In this document: in pieces, positions 34,322-46,246 of the stretch
Numbering within the stretch: position 1 is the stretch's first letter
Layout of the letters: each line of letters opens with the position of its first letter
Origin: Rhizophagus irregularis
Lineage: Eukaryota > Glomeromycota > Glomeromycetes > Glomerales > Glomeraceae
Assembly (NCBI RefSeq): GCF_026210795.1
Contig: NC_089458.1
Location: forward strand, 1,178,001 to 1,242,000
DNA: 64,000 nt
Direction of reading: 5' to 3'
The notes under the pieces: model-generated
Told to the model about the DNA's origin: nothing
Database searches by the model: none
The model's input: only the letters and a program-made list of their open reading frames with translations
Position numbers and translations under genes: made by a program

Positions 34322-34772
34322 TAAAATAACTGACAGTGATCTGCATCTTTCTCGTTATTATATAATATGCAGTATTTTTTATTGTCTAACACGTTATAGT
34401 TAAAAAGATAATTTTAGGGGTAAATTTTTTGAAGTGTACTATAGAATTCTGAAGAATTCGGAATATTCTTTCGGAAAAACACATGATTATGGTTTAAGCA
34501 CAAGCCACAGATCAGCCTAAAAGGGTAATTCTCAGTGGCGAATTTTTTTATCTTCGGAAGTGTAGAATTCCGAAAAATTCAGATTTTTTTTTCGGGAAAA
34601 TACTTGATTATCTATAAGTATATTAATTTTATTAATTATTAGTTAAGAATATGTTTTGTAAATCTAAAATATAATTTGTTTTTTAATATAATTCTATATA
34701 ATATGCAAATATATTATATTATTTAAATAATAATATTAAATATTTTGATTATATAAATTATACAGTATACTG

Positions 34773-35111
34773 CAGTGTTGGCCAGTGACTCAAATGACCT
34801 CAAATGACTCAAATGACTGGTCACGTGTCATTTGGGTCATTTCAACATTAAATGACAAATGACCTAGTCATTTAAAAATTACATTATAATTCTGGCCAGA
34901 ACTATTCATACAATTTCACTATTTCATGGATAAAATTTTCACATGATATTAGAAGTTCATAATTCTGGCCAGCATCATTAATTTGGCCTGAATTATAAAG
35001 AATTAATTTTAAATGACTCAAATGACAAATGACCTAAATAACTAGGTCATTCGAAGGTCATTCGGAGGTCATCTCAAAATGGGCAAATGACCTAGTCATT
35101 TGCCATCACTG
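34773..35111. mobile_element. 339-bp hAT-type MITE
   Basis: Ends CAGTGTTGGCCAGTGAC and GTCATTTGCCATCACTG (13 of 17 matched), flanked by a perfect 8-bp duplication GTATACTG (34765-34772, 35112-35119). Interior contains many AAATGAC/GTCATTT repeats. Confidence 0.95.
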
Positions 35112-35243
35112 GTATACTGTATATATTATACTGTATATAACATAATTAATATTATATAATAATATTTTCTAATCATATAATTGAAATTTTATTATATTTC
35201 TATTTTGCTTTTTAATAGTAAAATGCAAAATTACAACCTGATA

Positions 35244-36018
35244 TCTCTTAAACCGTTTTGCAGGCAAATTTGCTTGCAATTTCTAAATTAGAATAAATGA
35301 CGTTATAAAAAATTCTTTAATTTTAGCCAGATCATCATATAATTTTGTAGCCAAATTAATCTACATTTTGGCTATAAATTGTATAAATTAGATATATAGT
35401 TAAACAGGTTGATCATTAAAATTAGATGAGAAATTAATCCACAAAAATAGTATCAGAATTTTTATATAATAAATTCTAAATTTTTTTTATCATATTTTTT
35501 CTCTATTTGAATATTTATTATAACTTTTAATTTTCATTATAAAAATTTTGCATTATAATAAACAAAATAGAGATAAAAAAAATTAATTTTTACGAGTATA
35601 TAATTAAAATAAATAATAAAATTTTCATTTAAGTTTTTTATAAAGTCAAAATTCTACTTATAAACATCAAAACTCATATTAACAAAAGTTGTTTCTCATA
35701 CCAAATTTTACATATTTTATTAAGCTTTTATATAGCTACAATTAATTATTAATGAAATCATCAAAGTTAAATGCAAAGTTTTTTAAAATTTTGTGATTAT
35801 CTTAAAATATAATTTTTAACCAATCACCAATAGATAATCTTTGATTTCTAATAATATATAATTAATAAATGATAATAATTGTTGCACAATATATAATTTA
35901 AACTATTTTGGAAAAAAAATTTTATTAAAATTGCTTTATTTTTCATAAAATTAGATAAGAGCTAAAATTTGGTAAAATTGCAAGCAAATTTGCCTGCAAT
36001 TGCTTACGGTTTAAGAGA
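35244..36018. mobile_element. 775-bp Tc1/mariner-type MITE, family member 2
   Basis: Ends TCTCTTAAACCG / CGGTTTAAGAGA flanked by TA. Reverse-complement homologue of 16360-17114 across its length, e.g. shared ATAATTGTTGCACAATATAT and TCCACAAAAATAGTAT-type stretches. Copy divergence is visible, roughly one change in ten to fifteen bases by eye. Confidence 0.9.
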
Positions 36019-38208
36019 TAATTATACTTTATTTATAATTTCAAATTTAAAAATAAGCAAAAAAATATTAAAAATAATAAATAAAATATATAATAATATC
36101 AAAATATATAAATCTTAAGTTATTTAATACAAGTTTCAGTTTTATTTTCTTTTTTTAAAAAAGTTTAATGTTTTAATTTTTTTATTACAAAATAAATTAT
36201 TTTTCATTAATAAGAAAACAGAAAATATACTGTATATATATATAAAATATGTATATATATTTAAAAGAAATAATTTATTTGTTATATATTTAATAGTTAT
36301 TCAGTTTGAAGTGCCGAATAAGTGATTTATCCAGTATTCCGTGATTTGATATTGCCTGATACACGAATTTTTGCCTGATACATGATTTTTTTTGCCTGAT
36401 ACACGATTTATTATAACCATTTTAATTATAAAAAATCATGTGATACCGAATAAATAATGTTATCGCCATCATGTAATATTATAGCTTGTGTAATTTACAC
36501 TAGCATAGTAAATATTCCTATTTTATCACAATACTGATGATTATTTATTGATTATTTGTCCGATCATTTATTCAATTATATTACAATATAAATACCATTG
36601 CTAAAAAAATTTACATAATAATATATACTCAAATTTTACAAATAACTTAAATTTGGTTTTAATTTATTGCATATTAAATTTTATTAGAAACTTTTTAGCT
36701 TTTATTATTATTTGCCATATTTTTATTCATTTTACAAAATTATTCACTAAATATGTTACTAATAAAAAACTTGCATTATGAATCAGATCACTGCATTATT
36801 TTTTTTATAGATTTTACATAATATAAGGAATATTTGTGCAAAGTTTTAAGTTTTACCCATATATATTCATCTCTACCCATCAAATTTTATCTGATAATCG
36901 GCAAAAACTTATGAATTATCATACATCATGGCAAATTTATGAAATACTCTAAATTTGTCTGATATGTACAATTAAATAAATATTTGATAGTTTTTTAGTC
37001 ACCAAATTTCCCAAATTTATTAGTGAACAGTCAAAAATGAGCTCTAAAAAATTTTTTTGTATCCTAAATCTTGTGTCTAACCAATTTTTCCATTATTTAA
37101 CCAATTTTTCTAGTATTAAAAATGCGTTATATTTGACATTTTTTAGGAAAAAAGCTTAATGTTTCTATAAGTCAATTTTAATTCTCGAGGGCGCAACAGG
37201 GTTTTTGCCAAATTTCATAAATCCACTGCAATAATATAAATAATGTGTTATAAAATATTAAAAAATTATGCTAACAATTATATAATTGAAATTATACAAT
37301 ATGATAATTCAATGCTTAGCTTAGATTTCCATAATTTTTTTGCCACATTATTTTAAAAATATTTGTGGCTTTTGCAATAAATTTTAAAATCTAGAATTAC
37401 ATAGTGTATGTGATTGGCAAATGACTATTATTATATTATTTATTACATGTATTATAAAGCTTATTTTATTATAAATAAAAAATTTCCACGATTTTAAAGA
37501 AAAGATATAACTTTTCCTTTATTTTTTGTTATATAACAGACTATTTAAATAACTCAAAAATGAAACTAATAGAACTTTTGTACAAAACAACTTATTATCA
37601 AGGTAAAAAAAAAAGTTTTTAATAAGGGAATACTCAATACTAAAATTCTTTTATGAAATTTTTTTGTTTAAATATAGATACACTAGCTGAATCTGTTCAT
37701 TTGTTAAATAGGAACAACTTTGAAGTTAATCAAAGTTTATATAATATGTATTCCTATCTAATAAAATAAAAGAAATAAAAGTTAACTTAATATTTAATAC
37801 AGAACAAATAGAATTTGATAAAGAAGGAGAAAATAACACAAATATTCTTATGGAACTTATTTTCAGAATAGAACTAAAAGATCTCAAGTCTCAACTCAAT
37901 ACAATATTCTCTATTAAATTAACCTTTGAAATTGTCTATTAGTACATTTTAGTTCTTGAAAAATTGCCAAATACTATATAAAAGAGTATAGAAGGCAGAA
38001 GGGATTTGTAATAAAACAATATAAAGTTAAATACCACAAGTTTCAATCTTCTAACTCACCAATCATGGTTAAAAACAAACTCTTGCATGCAAAAATTTTG
38101 GAAAGTATAAAGCAGTTAAAATAAAGCCTAGTATTGAATAGTAATGAAATAAGAGTTCAAAAAAAAATAAATTGTAAATGACATATTAATTTAAGACAGC
38201 TCAAAAAT
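36019..38208. other. AT-rich sequence, no gene recognised
   Basis: Includes a cluster of TTGCCTGATACACGATTT repeats at about 36345-36410. No coding region is supported. Confidence 0.4.
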
Positions 38209-38441
38209 AGGACCCCAGAAACTCTATAGATAGGTTGCAGTTAAAATGGGTAAAGTCATAAGAAAATATTTTGCAAATCATTACTAAAAATCACTAAATT
38301 ATATATTTAAAAGGAAGGTAATACCAATTTTGTTATGATTTTTTTCCTTTTTTGACCATCTATCCAATAGGAATTTGGGTAAAGTTCATATAAAAAATTC
38401 AATTTTTTAAACCAACTTTTATATATTATTTCTGGAGTCCT
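38209..38441. mobile_element. 233-bp MITE related to the GGACCCCGGA family
   Basis: Ends AGGACCCCAGAAACT and (reverse complement of the right end) AGGACTCCAGAAATA. Flanks TCAAAAAT and TTAAAAGT match at six of eight positions, consistent with an eroded 8-bp duplication. Terminal CCCCAGAA instead of CCCCGGAT marks a subfamily. Confidence 0.65.
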
Positions 38442-38771
38442 TTAAAAGTATATAGTTTATACATATTAATTCTATTCATCTTAAATATAATCATATAATA
38501 ATTGCCGATAATAAAAGATTTGCCGCACTATTTCAAAAATTTGATATTTATAATAATAAATGAAATTAAACATGCTGTTGTACTATAAAGAATTTATTAC
38601 AATCCAAATTTCTGGATGACTGAATCAACTATTTCTTACTCAGAATATTTCAAATACTATTCAAAAGATTAAATATAAAAAAAGGATTATGAGATCTGAT
38701 GCTTCACATTGGTTGATATTTCTCTACTTCTTAATTAACAAAAAGATGAATCTACAATAGTTATTCAACTA

Positions 38772-38958
38772 CAGTCAAACCTTTATTTATATAATGATAT
38801 GTTGGGATATATATGAAATTTTTAGAAAATATCGTTATATCAAAATTATACCGATATTTATATATCCTCATATATAGTGGGAAAATAAAATTTATCAGTA
38901 TATCAAGTTTTTAATAGTATATCAGTATATCAAATATCGGTATATCGAGGTTAGACTG
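38772..38958. mobile_element. 187-bp pogo/mariner-type MITE
   Basis: Ends CAGTCAAACCT and AGGTTAGACTG flanked by TA. The interior carries ATATCGTTATATCAAAATTATACCG-type phrases mirrored on the other arm. A related piece, without clear ends, is at about 45315-45430, and a solo end-like sequence CAGTACACCCTTACTATAGT lies at ~60229. Confidence 0.75.
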
Positions 38959-40395
38959 TATTGATCAATATTGATAGTAACCATTTATGTAGTATCTTCT
39001 GATAATCATAAATCAAATCCTATTATAATCTCAATATTCAGATATTATTTTTTATAACAATATCTCTAGAACAAATAAATATAATTATCTATTATCATTG
39101 TTTATTCTTATTGATAATAATAGAAATTAAAATTAAATATATAAGTATTTTGAATGATGAAATCTAGGAAAATTACAAGTGGATCTTACAATAGACATTA
39201 ATTGCAACTGGTATTAAACTACAAATAATAATAACTGATACAAATCCAGTCATAGATACTGTTTGCCAAATTATATATAAAAATACCTATTATATATATT
39301 GTATTTGGTATTTATCTTAAAATCTACCAAGATAATTTAAGGTCAAATTCAATATTAAAAATTTTAAATTATTTCTTAATAATTTTTGGCAAACTCAAAA
39401 TTTACTTTATATTGACATTTTTGAGCAATAGTTTCAGGTTTTATTAGAGAAATATCATAATACTAAAAATATTTATGTAATACTATCTATTTATCTCAGA
39501 AATCTTAGATTTATGCATTTATAAAATGAACTTTTACAACTAGAATGCAATCTATCCAGTATGTGAAATTTATTGTCTGAAGCGTAGCGGAGGATATTAA
39601 TGGTTAGACACATTGTAATGCAAGGTATGTCTGTCTGTACACGTGATTAACCAATAGGATGTATTGTTGATCATGTATTGATTATTATCACGTGATCAGA
39701 TTTCAGTGACGCGCCTGACACGTGATTAATATTCGTAATAAATTAAGCTTTTGTAATAAATTAAGCTTTACAAATAAATTTTAGTTAAACTTTCTAATTT
39801 GATATGTTTAAACGAATACTTTGGACATTATAATGGCTTCCATTATCTAGTTAATAGAGTAATTTATAAAGCAATTGCTTTAAGTTCTAATATAGCTAAT
39901 ATAGTTGAAATATTAGATCTTTAAATGCAAAAAGAAGATTTAAATAAAAGTTTTATAGAATAAAAATATAAATCTACAGCATATTATTAGCCATTTGTTA
40001 TTAAAAATTTTTTCAACAATATTAGCAATTTGATTTAAAAATATTATTTTTTACAAATTGTTGAAGAAGTTCACAAGTAAATGTATAAATCTGTACTTTA
40101 TAAATATGAAAAAGTAGATATCAATGATGTTTTTGCTTATGATTATGATCAATTGGTAAGTTTTATTAGAAGATTCTATTAGAAGATATGTTCATATGGG
40201 ATTAAGATTAGATTAAGGTATAAAGTTAAGGGATTAAGATTAAGGTATGAAATTAGAGCTAATTTATATATTGAATTAAAAATATATAACAATTGTATTG
40301 ATTTTAACCAATTTTAATTTAGAATTAAGTTGATCAGTAAAATTTAAATGCAAATCATGGTTATGAGAATATTAGTAATAATGAAATGGTATATA
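38959..40395. other. No gene recognised
   Basis: Mostly AT-rich. A less AT-rich patch at ~39570-39760 contains ACACGTGATTAACCAATAGG and TATCACGTGATCAG, possibly a repeat-element end. Not assignable. Confidence 0.35.
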
Positions 40396-41400
40396 CTTTA
40401 CAGAAACCTTGAATTTTTAAACAATACCGAATTGATATAATAATGATGTTAAATAAATATCGTGGTGATATCGATTTGCAAATGATATCATTATGATATC
40501 GCAATGATATCATTTCAATATTAATTCAATATATCGAAATGATATCGTAAAGATATTTGTTTGAAAAAATATCAGATCGATATCATTTCGATATTGTTAT
40601 AACAACAATGAATTTTTTGAAAAATGGGAAGTAAATACGATATTAATATGATATCGTTCCAACATTAATTCAATATCAATATGATATCGTAAAGATATCA
40701 CTTTATAATTATCTAATCGACATCATAACGATATTGACGAAACATCAAATCGATATCATATCGATATTTCGATATTGTTATAACAATAATGAAAAATAGA
40801 AAGTAAATACGATATTAATATGATATCGTTCCAACATTAATTCAATATCAATATGATATCGTAAAGATATCACTTTATAATTATCTAATCGACATCATAA
40901 CGATATTGACGAAACATCAAATCGATATCATTTCGATATTGTTATAACAATAATGAAAAATAGAAAGTAAATACGATATTAATATGATATCGTTCCAACA
41001 TTAATTCAATATCAATATGATATCGTAAAGATATCACTTTATAATTATCTAATCGACATCATAACGATATTGACGAAACATCAAATCGATATCATTTTGA
41101 TATTGTTAAAACAATAATGAAAAATAGAAAGTAAATACGATATTAATATGATATCGTTCTAACATTAATTCAATATCAATATGATATCGTAAAGATATCA
41201 CTTTATAATTATCTAATCGATATTGACAAATAACGAAAGCGATATCATTTTGATATTGTTATAACAATAATGATTTTTTTTTAATAAATGCAATATCAAT
41301 ATAATATTATTTTAATATTAATTCAGTATCAAAATAATATCAAAATGATATTATCTATAAAAATATCAAATCAATCAAATATCGTTAAATTCAATTTTAT
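40396..41400. repeat. GATATC-type satellite array, ~165-bp higher-order unit
   Basis: Left end CTTTACAGAAACCTTGAATT after TA resembles the end of the 17517 element. Inside, a ~165-bp unit (start ACGATATTAATATGATATCG) repeats three to four times between ~40630 and ~41280, each made of short GATATCATTTCGATATTG palindromes. No matching right end is visible, so the element looks truncated. Confidence 0.75.
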
Positions 41401-43407
41401 AATATTTTAATAATTTGTAATCTAATTTAAAAGTTAATTTCAATAGATTTAAGTTACCGGTTATTTATTACAATAACAATTTTAATTACAGATAAAGTAT
41501 ACATTAGTTTAAATATTATATAACAGATAAAAAAAATATATAATAAACTAATTCAATAAATTAGAATTATGAGTTAAATTGGTGATGTAAGTCAAAACAT
41601 TATGCCTTAATACTCCAGAATCATAACTCATCAACCCAAAGTTGAGGATTAACCGGGTACCTTGCTTTAGATTCAGCGACACTGCCCAAGTTGGATGGGG
41701 TGTCACAGGTACGCTTTAAGAAGACTCGCTACGACTCTATTGCAAAAAGGATAAGTATATTCGAAAACACCAGACATAAATTCACCTCAGAAGTTTGGCG
41801 GGAAACCCCTGTAAACAACTGCAGTTTCATCATTACCAAAATCATTGAACTTAGGGATACAATGAAAAAGTTCATGAGAATGACGGCTTTAAAAAAAAAA
41901 TACAAATATATTCTCAACTTTGACAATTCACCCTTATTCTTTGGCCTGGAATTCTCATATGACTGCATTATTGTTGTTTGTAATTTGATCCATTGAATCC
42001 ACCATAAATTGCCTGGCAAAGCGAACTTTTATTAGACAACCATAGCTTCATCAACAAACGTTGCAATGTGTTTGGACGAATGACATCCTGTTTAATAAAT
42101 TTTAAATGGGCAAACGTGGACCTAAAACCCATTAAAGATAGGCTGCAAGAAGTGCAAAGCAACCTACCAACCCACGAGTGGGTCTAAGGGTTAGGGAATA
42201 AAATATACGCCAAAAGCCACACAAGTTGGTATGGAGTTAAAGTCTTACAAACTAAAAATTATTTTTGCCACTTAATTCTCCAATAATCAATGTTATAAAA
42301 AAGTTACTTACGACTTAAGCCTACTTAATTATATATAAAATGACACTTCGAATCGACAGAAAGCTACGATATATGAATATCCCATCATGCCTATTTTAAC
42401 CCTTCGATTAAAGGATTTTCGTTGCGTTAATTATATAAGCTTTACGCCTATATAACATGCTTACACCTATATAATTCAAGTCCACCTTTTCCTATAACAC
42501 ACTATGCACGACGGCAGACGGTATAGGAGGCGGACTCTACTTTCAGAAAGAAAGTTTTTTTTTAAAAAAAAAAACGTACAAAATAAATAGTCTTAAATAA
42601 AATAGTGGTTAATTGACTTTTTAGGAATTAATAGCCTTATAATATACGCGATCATTTAATATACGCGATTATTTAATCAGACAATTTATTAAATTTGGTA
42701 TTACACGAACTTGATCAACCTGATAATTGTTTAGTCTTTTATAGGTGGATATTTCTTGAATTATCACCTGAACTTTTCAATTTTTTGCAGAATCGATGAA
42801 AACCGGAAAAGTATTCTGATTCAGAATTTTTTTAAGAAATGTGTTTGTTATTTTGTAAATTACCAGTCAGAATTGGCTTAAACTTTAAAGTTCTTACTTT
42901 ACGCAAATGTTACGTAAATGTATTCTTTTTGATCTGTATAATAACGTCAAATATATAGAGATATTTAGGCCGTATACATTAAAGAAGAAACGTCACATAA
43001 TAACCATTCCATTTTTAACAAAACAACAATTACTTTTTAAACTTGAAAGTGTTATATCTTAGACAAACATTTTATAGTTTTATACATCCATTTTATTTTA
43101 TATTATTATCACTCGACATTATGGTATAATGTTTAGAATAATGATGTTTCATATTATCATTTACTTGTAAAATTTACTAAATTTATTCAATGTAATATCG
43201 TTATAAAATGCATAATTTTATAAAAAAATTAGAGCGTTTGCTAAGATTTATAACTATGTATAATTTAATATTATTATTAATAACTATGATTAAAGGATAT
43301 GAAGTATCAGTACAGTATAAATAAAATAACTTACCGATAAAGAATCAACGATCTTATTTCCGCTCCTAGAAGGGATCGTTAATTTTTTGGACATATTATC
43401 TAATTCT
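41401..43407. other. Unassigned region, partly higher in GC
   Basis: 41600-42250 is less AT-rich than its surroundings and has a 101-codon plus-strand frame (41691-41996) and a frame near 42060-42186 reading FGRMTSCLINFKWANVDLKP then RLQEVQSNLPTHEWV. These may be remains of one coding sequence, perhaps a retroelement, but I cannot name it. 42250-43407 is AT-rich with no gene. Confidence 0.3.
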
Positions 43408-44149
43408 TTAACGGCGGACAAATTTTTTTCCATTCCACGAAACCTTAAAGGTTTCTCTTACGAAATCAACCAAGGTATTGAATCCTCCATTTCTTGTTAA
43501 TTCTGAAATATTAACAGCTACAAGCTGTCGGCTTAAAATCTTTTGGACAAATTCTTCATCAACGTAATCTATAAGTTCCTTTTGAGATAAACTTCCAGTA
43601 GATGCTCTATAATTAAATTAATAATTAATACAAACAGCACTATTTGGTTAGCTACGAAACAATTAAATAAATACCTGTTTTTTCTTATTTCTTTAAATTC
43701 TTCTACAGAAGTTAAAATAATTTGGTTAAACTTATTTCTGAAATCGATAAAAAATTTTCGGGTTTTTTCGAGGTAGCTTTTAGCTTCGTTCGAATGTATT
43801 TTTATTTTGAAAATTTTTGTTATCAACTCATCAAAAACTTCACCACGCGGACTTCTTGCACGTAAAAAAAGACACTTGACACTTTCGTCCCATAGACGAA
43901 TTTTATCCTAAAATATTAAAAATACATTATTTAAAAGATTTAGACATAATAAAATCATGTTAATTTAATACTTACGTCCGTAATTTTACTGGATGATGAG
44001 ATAGCAACATCCGTATTGTTCATTTCTAGTGCCAATCTTAAAATTTCCGGATGGTCGACGAGCCAAGCAACTATTTCTAAATTTGACTTCGATTGAAATA
44101 CTTCGGGTTTTTTATGATCTTCCGTCTTACTCTCATCATCATCATCATT

Positions 44150-44205
<56 letters not shown>

Positions 44206-44518
44206 TACTTCTTTTTTCATTTACTACTATAACTTCTTTATCAGCAGATTCGGCAGCTTCTTTATTACTATTTTTACTTTTTTTCATCAACTGATTGGCT
44301 TTCTCAATGTCAATATCTCTTCTTTTTTTCGTAATTTGTTTTCTTTTCGATCCTATTATACATATTTTTGGTATTTATTAATTATTCTTCTTACATATAA
44401 CTATATAAGCAAAACTTACTATAAATTTACAAAAGAGTTATATCTACATACCTCCTTCAACTTCCATTTCTTGATTATCATCAGACGATTTATTAGGTAA
44501 TTTACGTTTAGTCGTCAT
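43408..44518 (-). CDS. Unknown acidic protein with 18-Asp tract, four exons
   Basis: Exons 44518-44452, 44352-43976, 43907-43675, 43606-43408 join to 876 nt, 291 residues. The N-terminus MTTKRKLPNKSSDDN and KRKQITKKRRDID look like nuclear localisation signals. A GAT/ATC microsatellite (44150-44203) encodes 18 Asp, then Asn and four more Asp, around residues 68-90. The C-terminal ~190 residues are helical and mixed-charge (EIVAWLVDHPEILRLALEM, LWDESVKCLFLRARS, TLVDFVRETFKVSWNGKK), with no family that I recognise. Splice sites are canonical. A nuclear role is only a guess from composition. The microsatellite is likely length-variable between strains. Confidence 0.7.
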
Positions 44519-44999
44519 AATATAAAAAAAAATATGAGCGAAAAAAAAAGTGGAACAACCTTTTTGTTTAAAAGTAGGTGATATTTATCGAGAAAATATG
44601 AATGAATAAAAAATGTAGAGCAACTTTCTTGCTCAAAAAAGTAGATGATAAATATTGAATGAACAAAAAAAGGGCGAGGTTATCATGATATAATTTTGAG
44701 ATTTTAGCTATTGTAATTATGATTGTAGTATTTAATTGGAAAATATACGTGATCTTAATATCATTGTGTATCGTGTAGAATGCAGGATCAGTTAAAAATA
44801 TCAGGAGATGGGAAAACTAAAAATTATGATTTCTAGAAGATCGAAAATTAAATTTAATTAATATAAATAAATTATTACAATATCGAATTTCATTCAGTGA
44901 AATTTTTTTTTTACATGGAAGATTACCTCAAATCGATTTTACGGTTTCAAATTTATTATATTTTTCAGGCTATACGTGGAATGAGAAGAAAAATAATGG

Positions 45000-45115
45000 A
45001 AAGGTGAGAAGAAAAATGATCGGTAGAAGAAAAGGAGTGAGAAGAAAAATGATCGGTAGAAGAAAAGGAGTGAGAAGAAAAATGATCGGTAGAAGAAAAG
45101 GAGTGAGAAGAAATT
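45000..45115. repeat. ~38-bp repeat, three copies
   Basis: GTGAGAAGAAAAATGATCGG followed by TAGAAGAAAAGGA repeated three times with few changes. No associated gene. Confidence 0.85.
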
Positions 45116-45784
45116 AATGGAATATTACGTTTTGAATTTCCATTTTTATGTGTGATACGATGACATGCAAGAAAAAAAAATTTATAAGATCCTGGTACTC
45201 TTGACGGAAAAATAACTGAGCCGAATGAACCATGTGATGATCCTATCTAACTAAGCCATATCTATTTAGTGTAAGCCTCTTGGATTGATTACATAAAAAA
45301 TAGATGGGATCTACAGTAGTGACTTACAACGATATTTGAAAAATACCGATATATTGATTGAAATTGTGAAATTACTGATAGGAAAGAGTTTTAATACATA
45401 TTGGTGTAATCAAATATCGGTATATAAAGTATCAACTATTCAAATAATACAAGTCATGTGCAACTAATCATTTGTTTAATTGTTCGATAATATTCCTAAA
45501 ACGGAGTAAATTAAGATCGAATTAAGTTCGTTACGGTGTAAATTAAGGTTAGCTTAAAATTCAGTATAATTGTAATATATCATCGCAGTGTAATATGAAA
45601 TATAATCAAGGAAGGACATGCGTGATTTAAAATATTATATTTTATAATTATAAAGTATAAAGATAACATTTTAACTCATTTTTTATTAATAGAATTTGTT
45701 TATTTATTTTTATTTATATATATTAATTAATGCAGTATTACTATAATTATATTTTTAAAATAAATTGATAAATCAAAAAATTGA

Positions 45785-46190
45785 GTGTATTCAATGTTAA
45801 ATAAATTAATTAAAGATGATTGCATTAGAACTAAAAAATTTAGGCAAGATCGTAAAAATAAACTCAAAGAAATCAAAAAAAATATGTGTGTATTCAATGT
45901 TAAATAAATTAATTAAAGATGATTGCATTAGAACTAGACAAGATCGTAAAAATAAACTCAAAGAAATCAAAAAAAAATTATGTGTGTATTCATTGTTAAA
46001 TAAATTAATTAAGGATGATTGCATTAGAACTAAAAAATTTAGACAAGATCGTAAAAATAAACTCAAAGAAATAAAAAAAAATTATGTGTGTATTCAATGT
46101 TAAATAAATTAATTAAGGATGATTGCATTAGAACTAAAAAATTTAGACAAGATCGTAAAAATAAACTCAAAGAAATCATAATAAATTTAT
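45785..46190. repeat. ~100-bp tandem repeat, four copies, coding-like
   Basis: Unit: GTATTCAATGTTAAATAAAT, TAATTAAAGATGATTGCATT, AGAACTAAAAAATTTAGACA and AGATCGTAAAAATAAACTCA. Copies start at about 45787, 45889, 45987 and 46089; the second lacks AAAAAATTTAG. One frame (45816-46103) stays open through three copies, giving LNKLIKDDCIRT and RQDRKNKLKEIKK modules. It ends 56 bp before the ATG of the next gene. Confidence 0.85.
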
Positions 46191-46246
46191 TATAAATATA
46201 GAGCCTTTTCTTGACATTTTCCCCATCAAACTAATAATATTTAATA

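Larger units (their letters stand above)
31693..34611. mobile_element. 2.9-kb Mutator-like (MULE) element carrying three nested MITEs
   Basis: Ends ATAATCAAGTATTTTCCCGA and the reverse complement at 34592-34611 start terminal inverted repeats that stay recognisable for ~150 bp (shared AGAATTCTACACTTCCGAAG and CACTGAGAATTACCCTTTTA stretches). A perfect 9-bp duplication CTATAAGTA flanks it (31684-31692, 34612-34620). Long inverted repeats with a 9-bp duplication are the Mutator pattern. The interior has no intact transposase; it holds a degenerate tandem repeat, a short coding remnant and three other elements with their own target duplications. Confidence 0.9.

Noticed and set aside
44029-44500. 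Plus-strand poly-His and poly-Ile open frames
   Set aside because: They are the antisense readings of the Asp-encoding microsatellite in the minus-strand gene.
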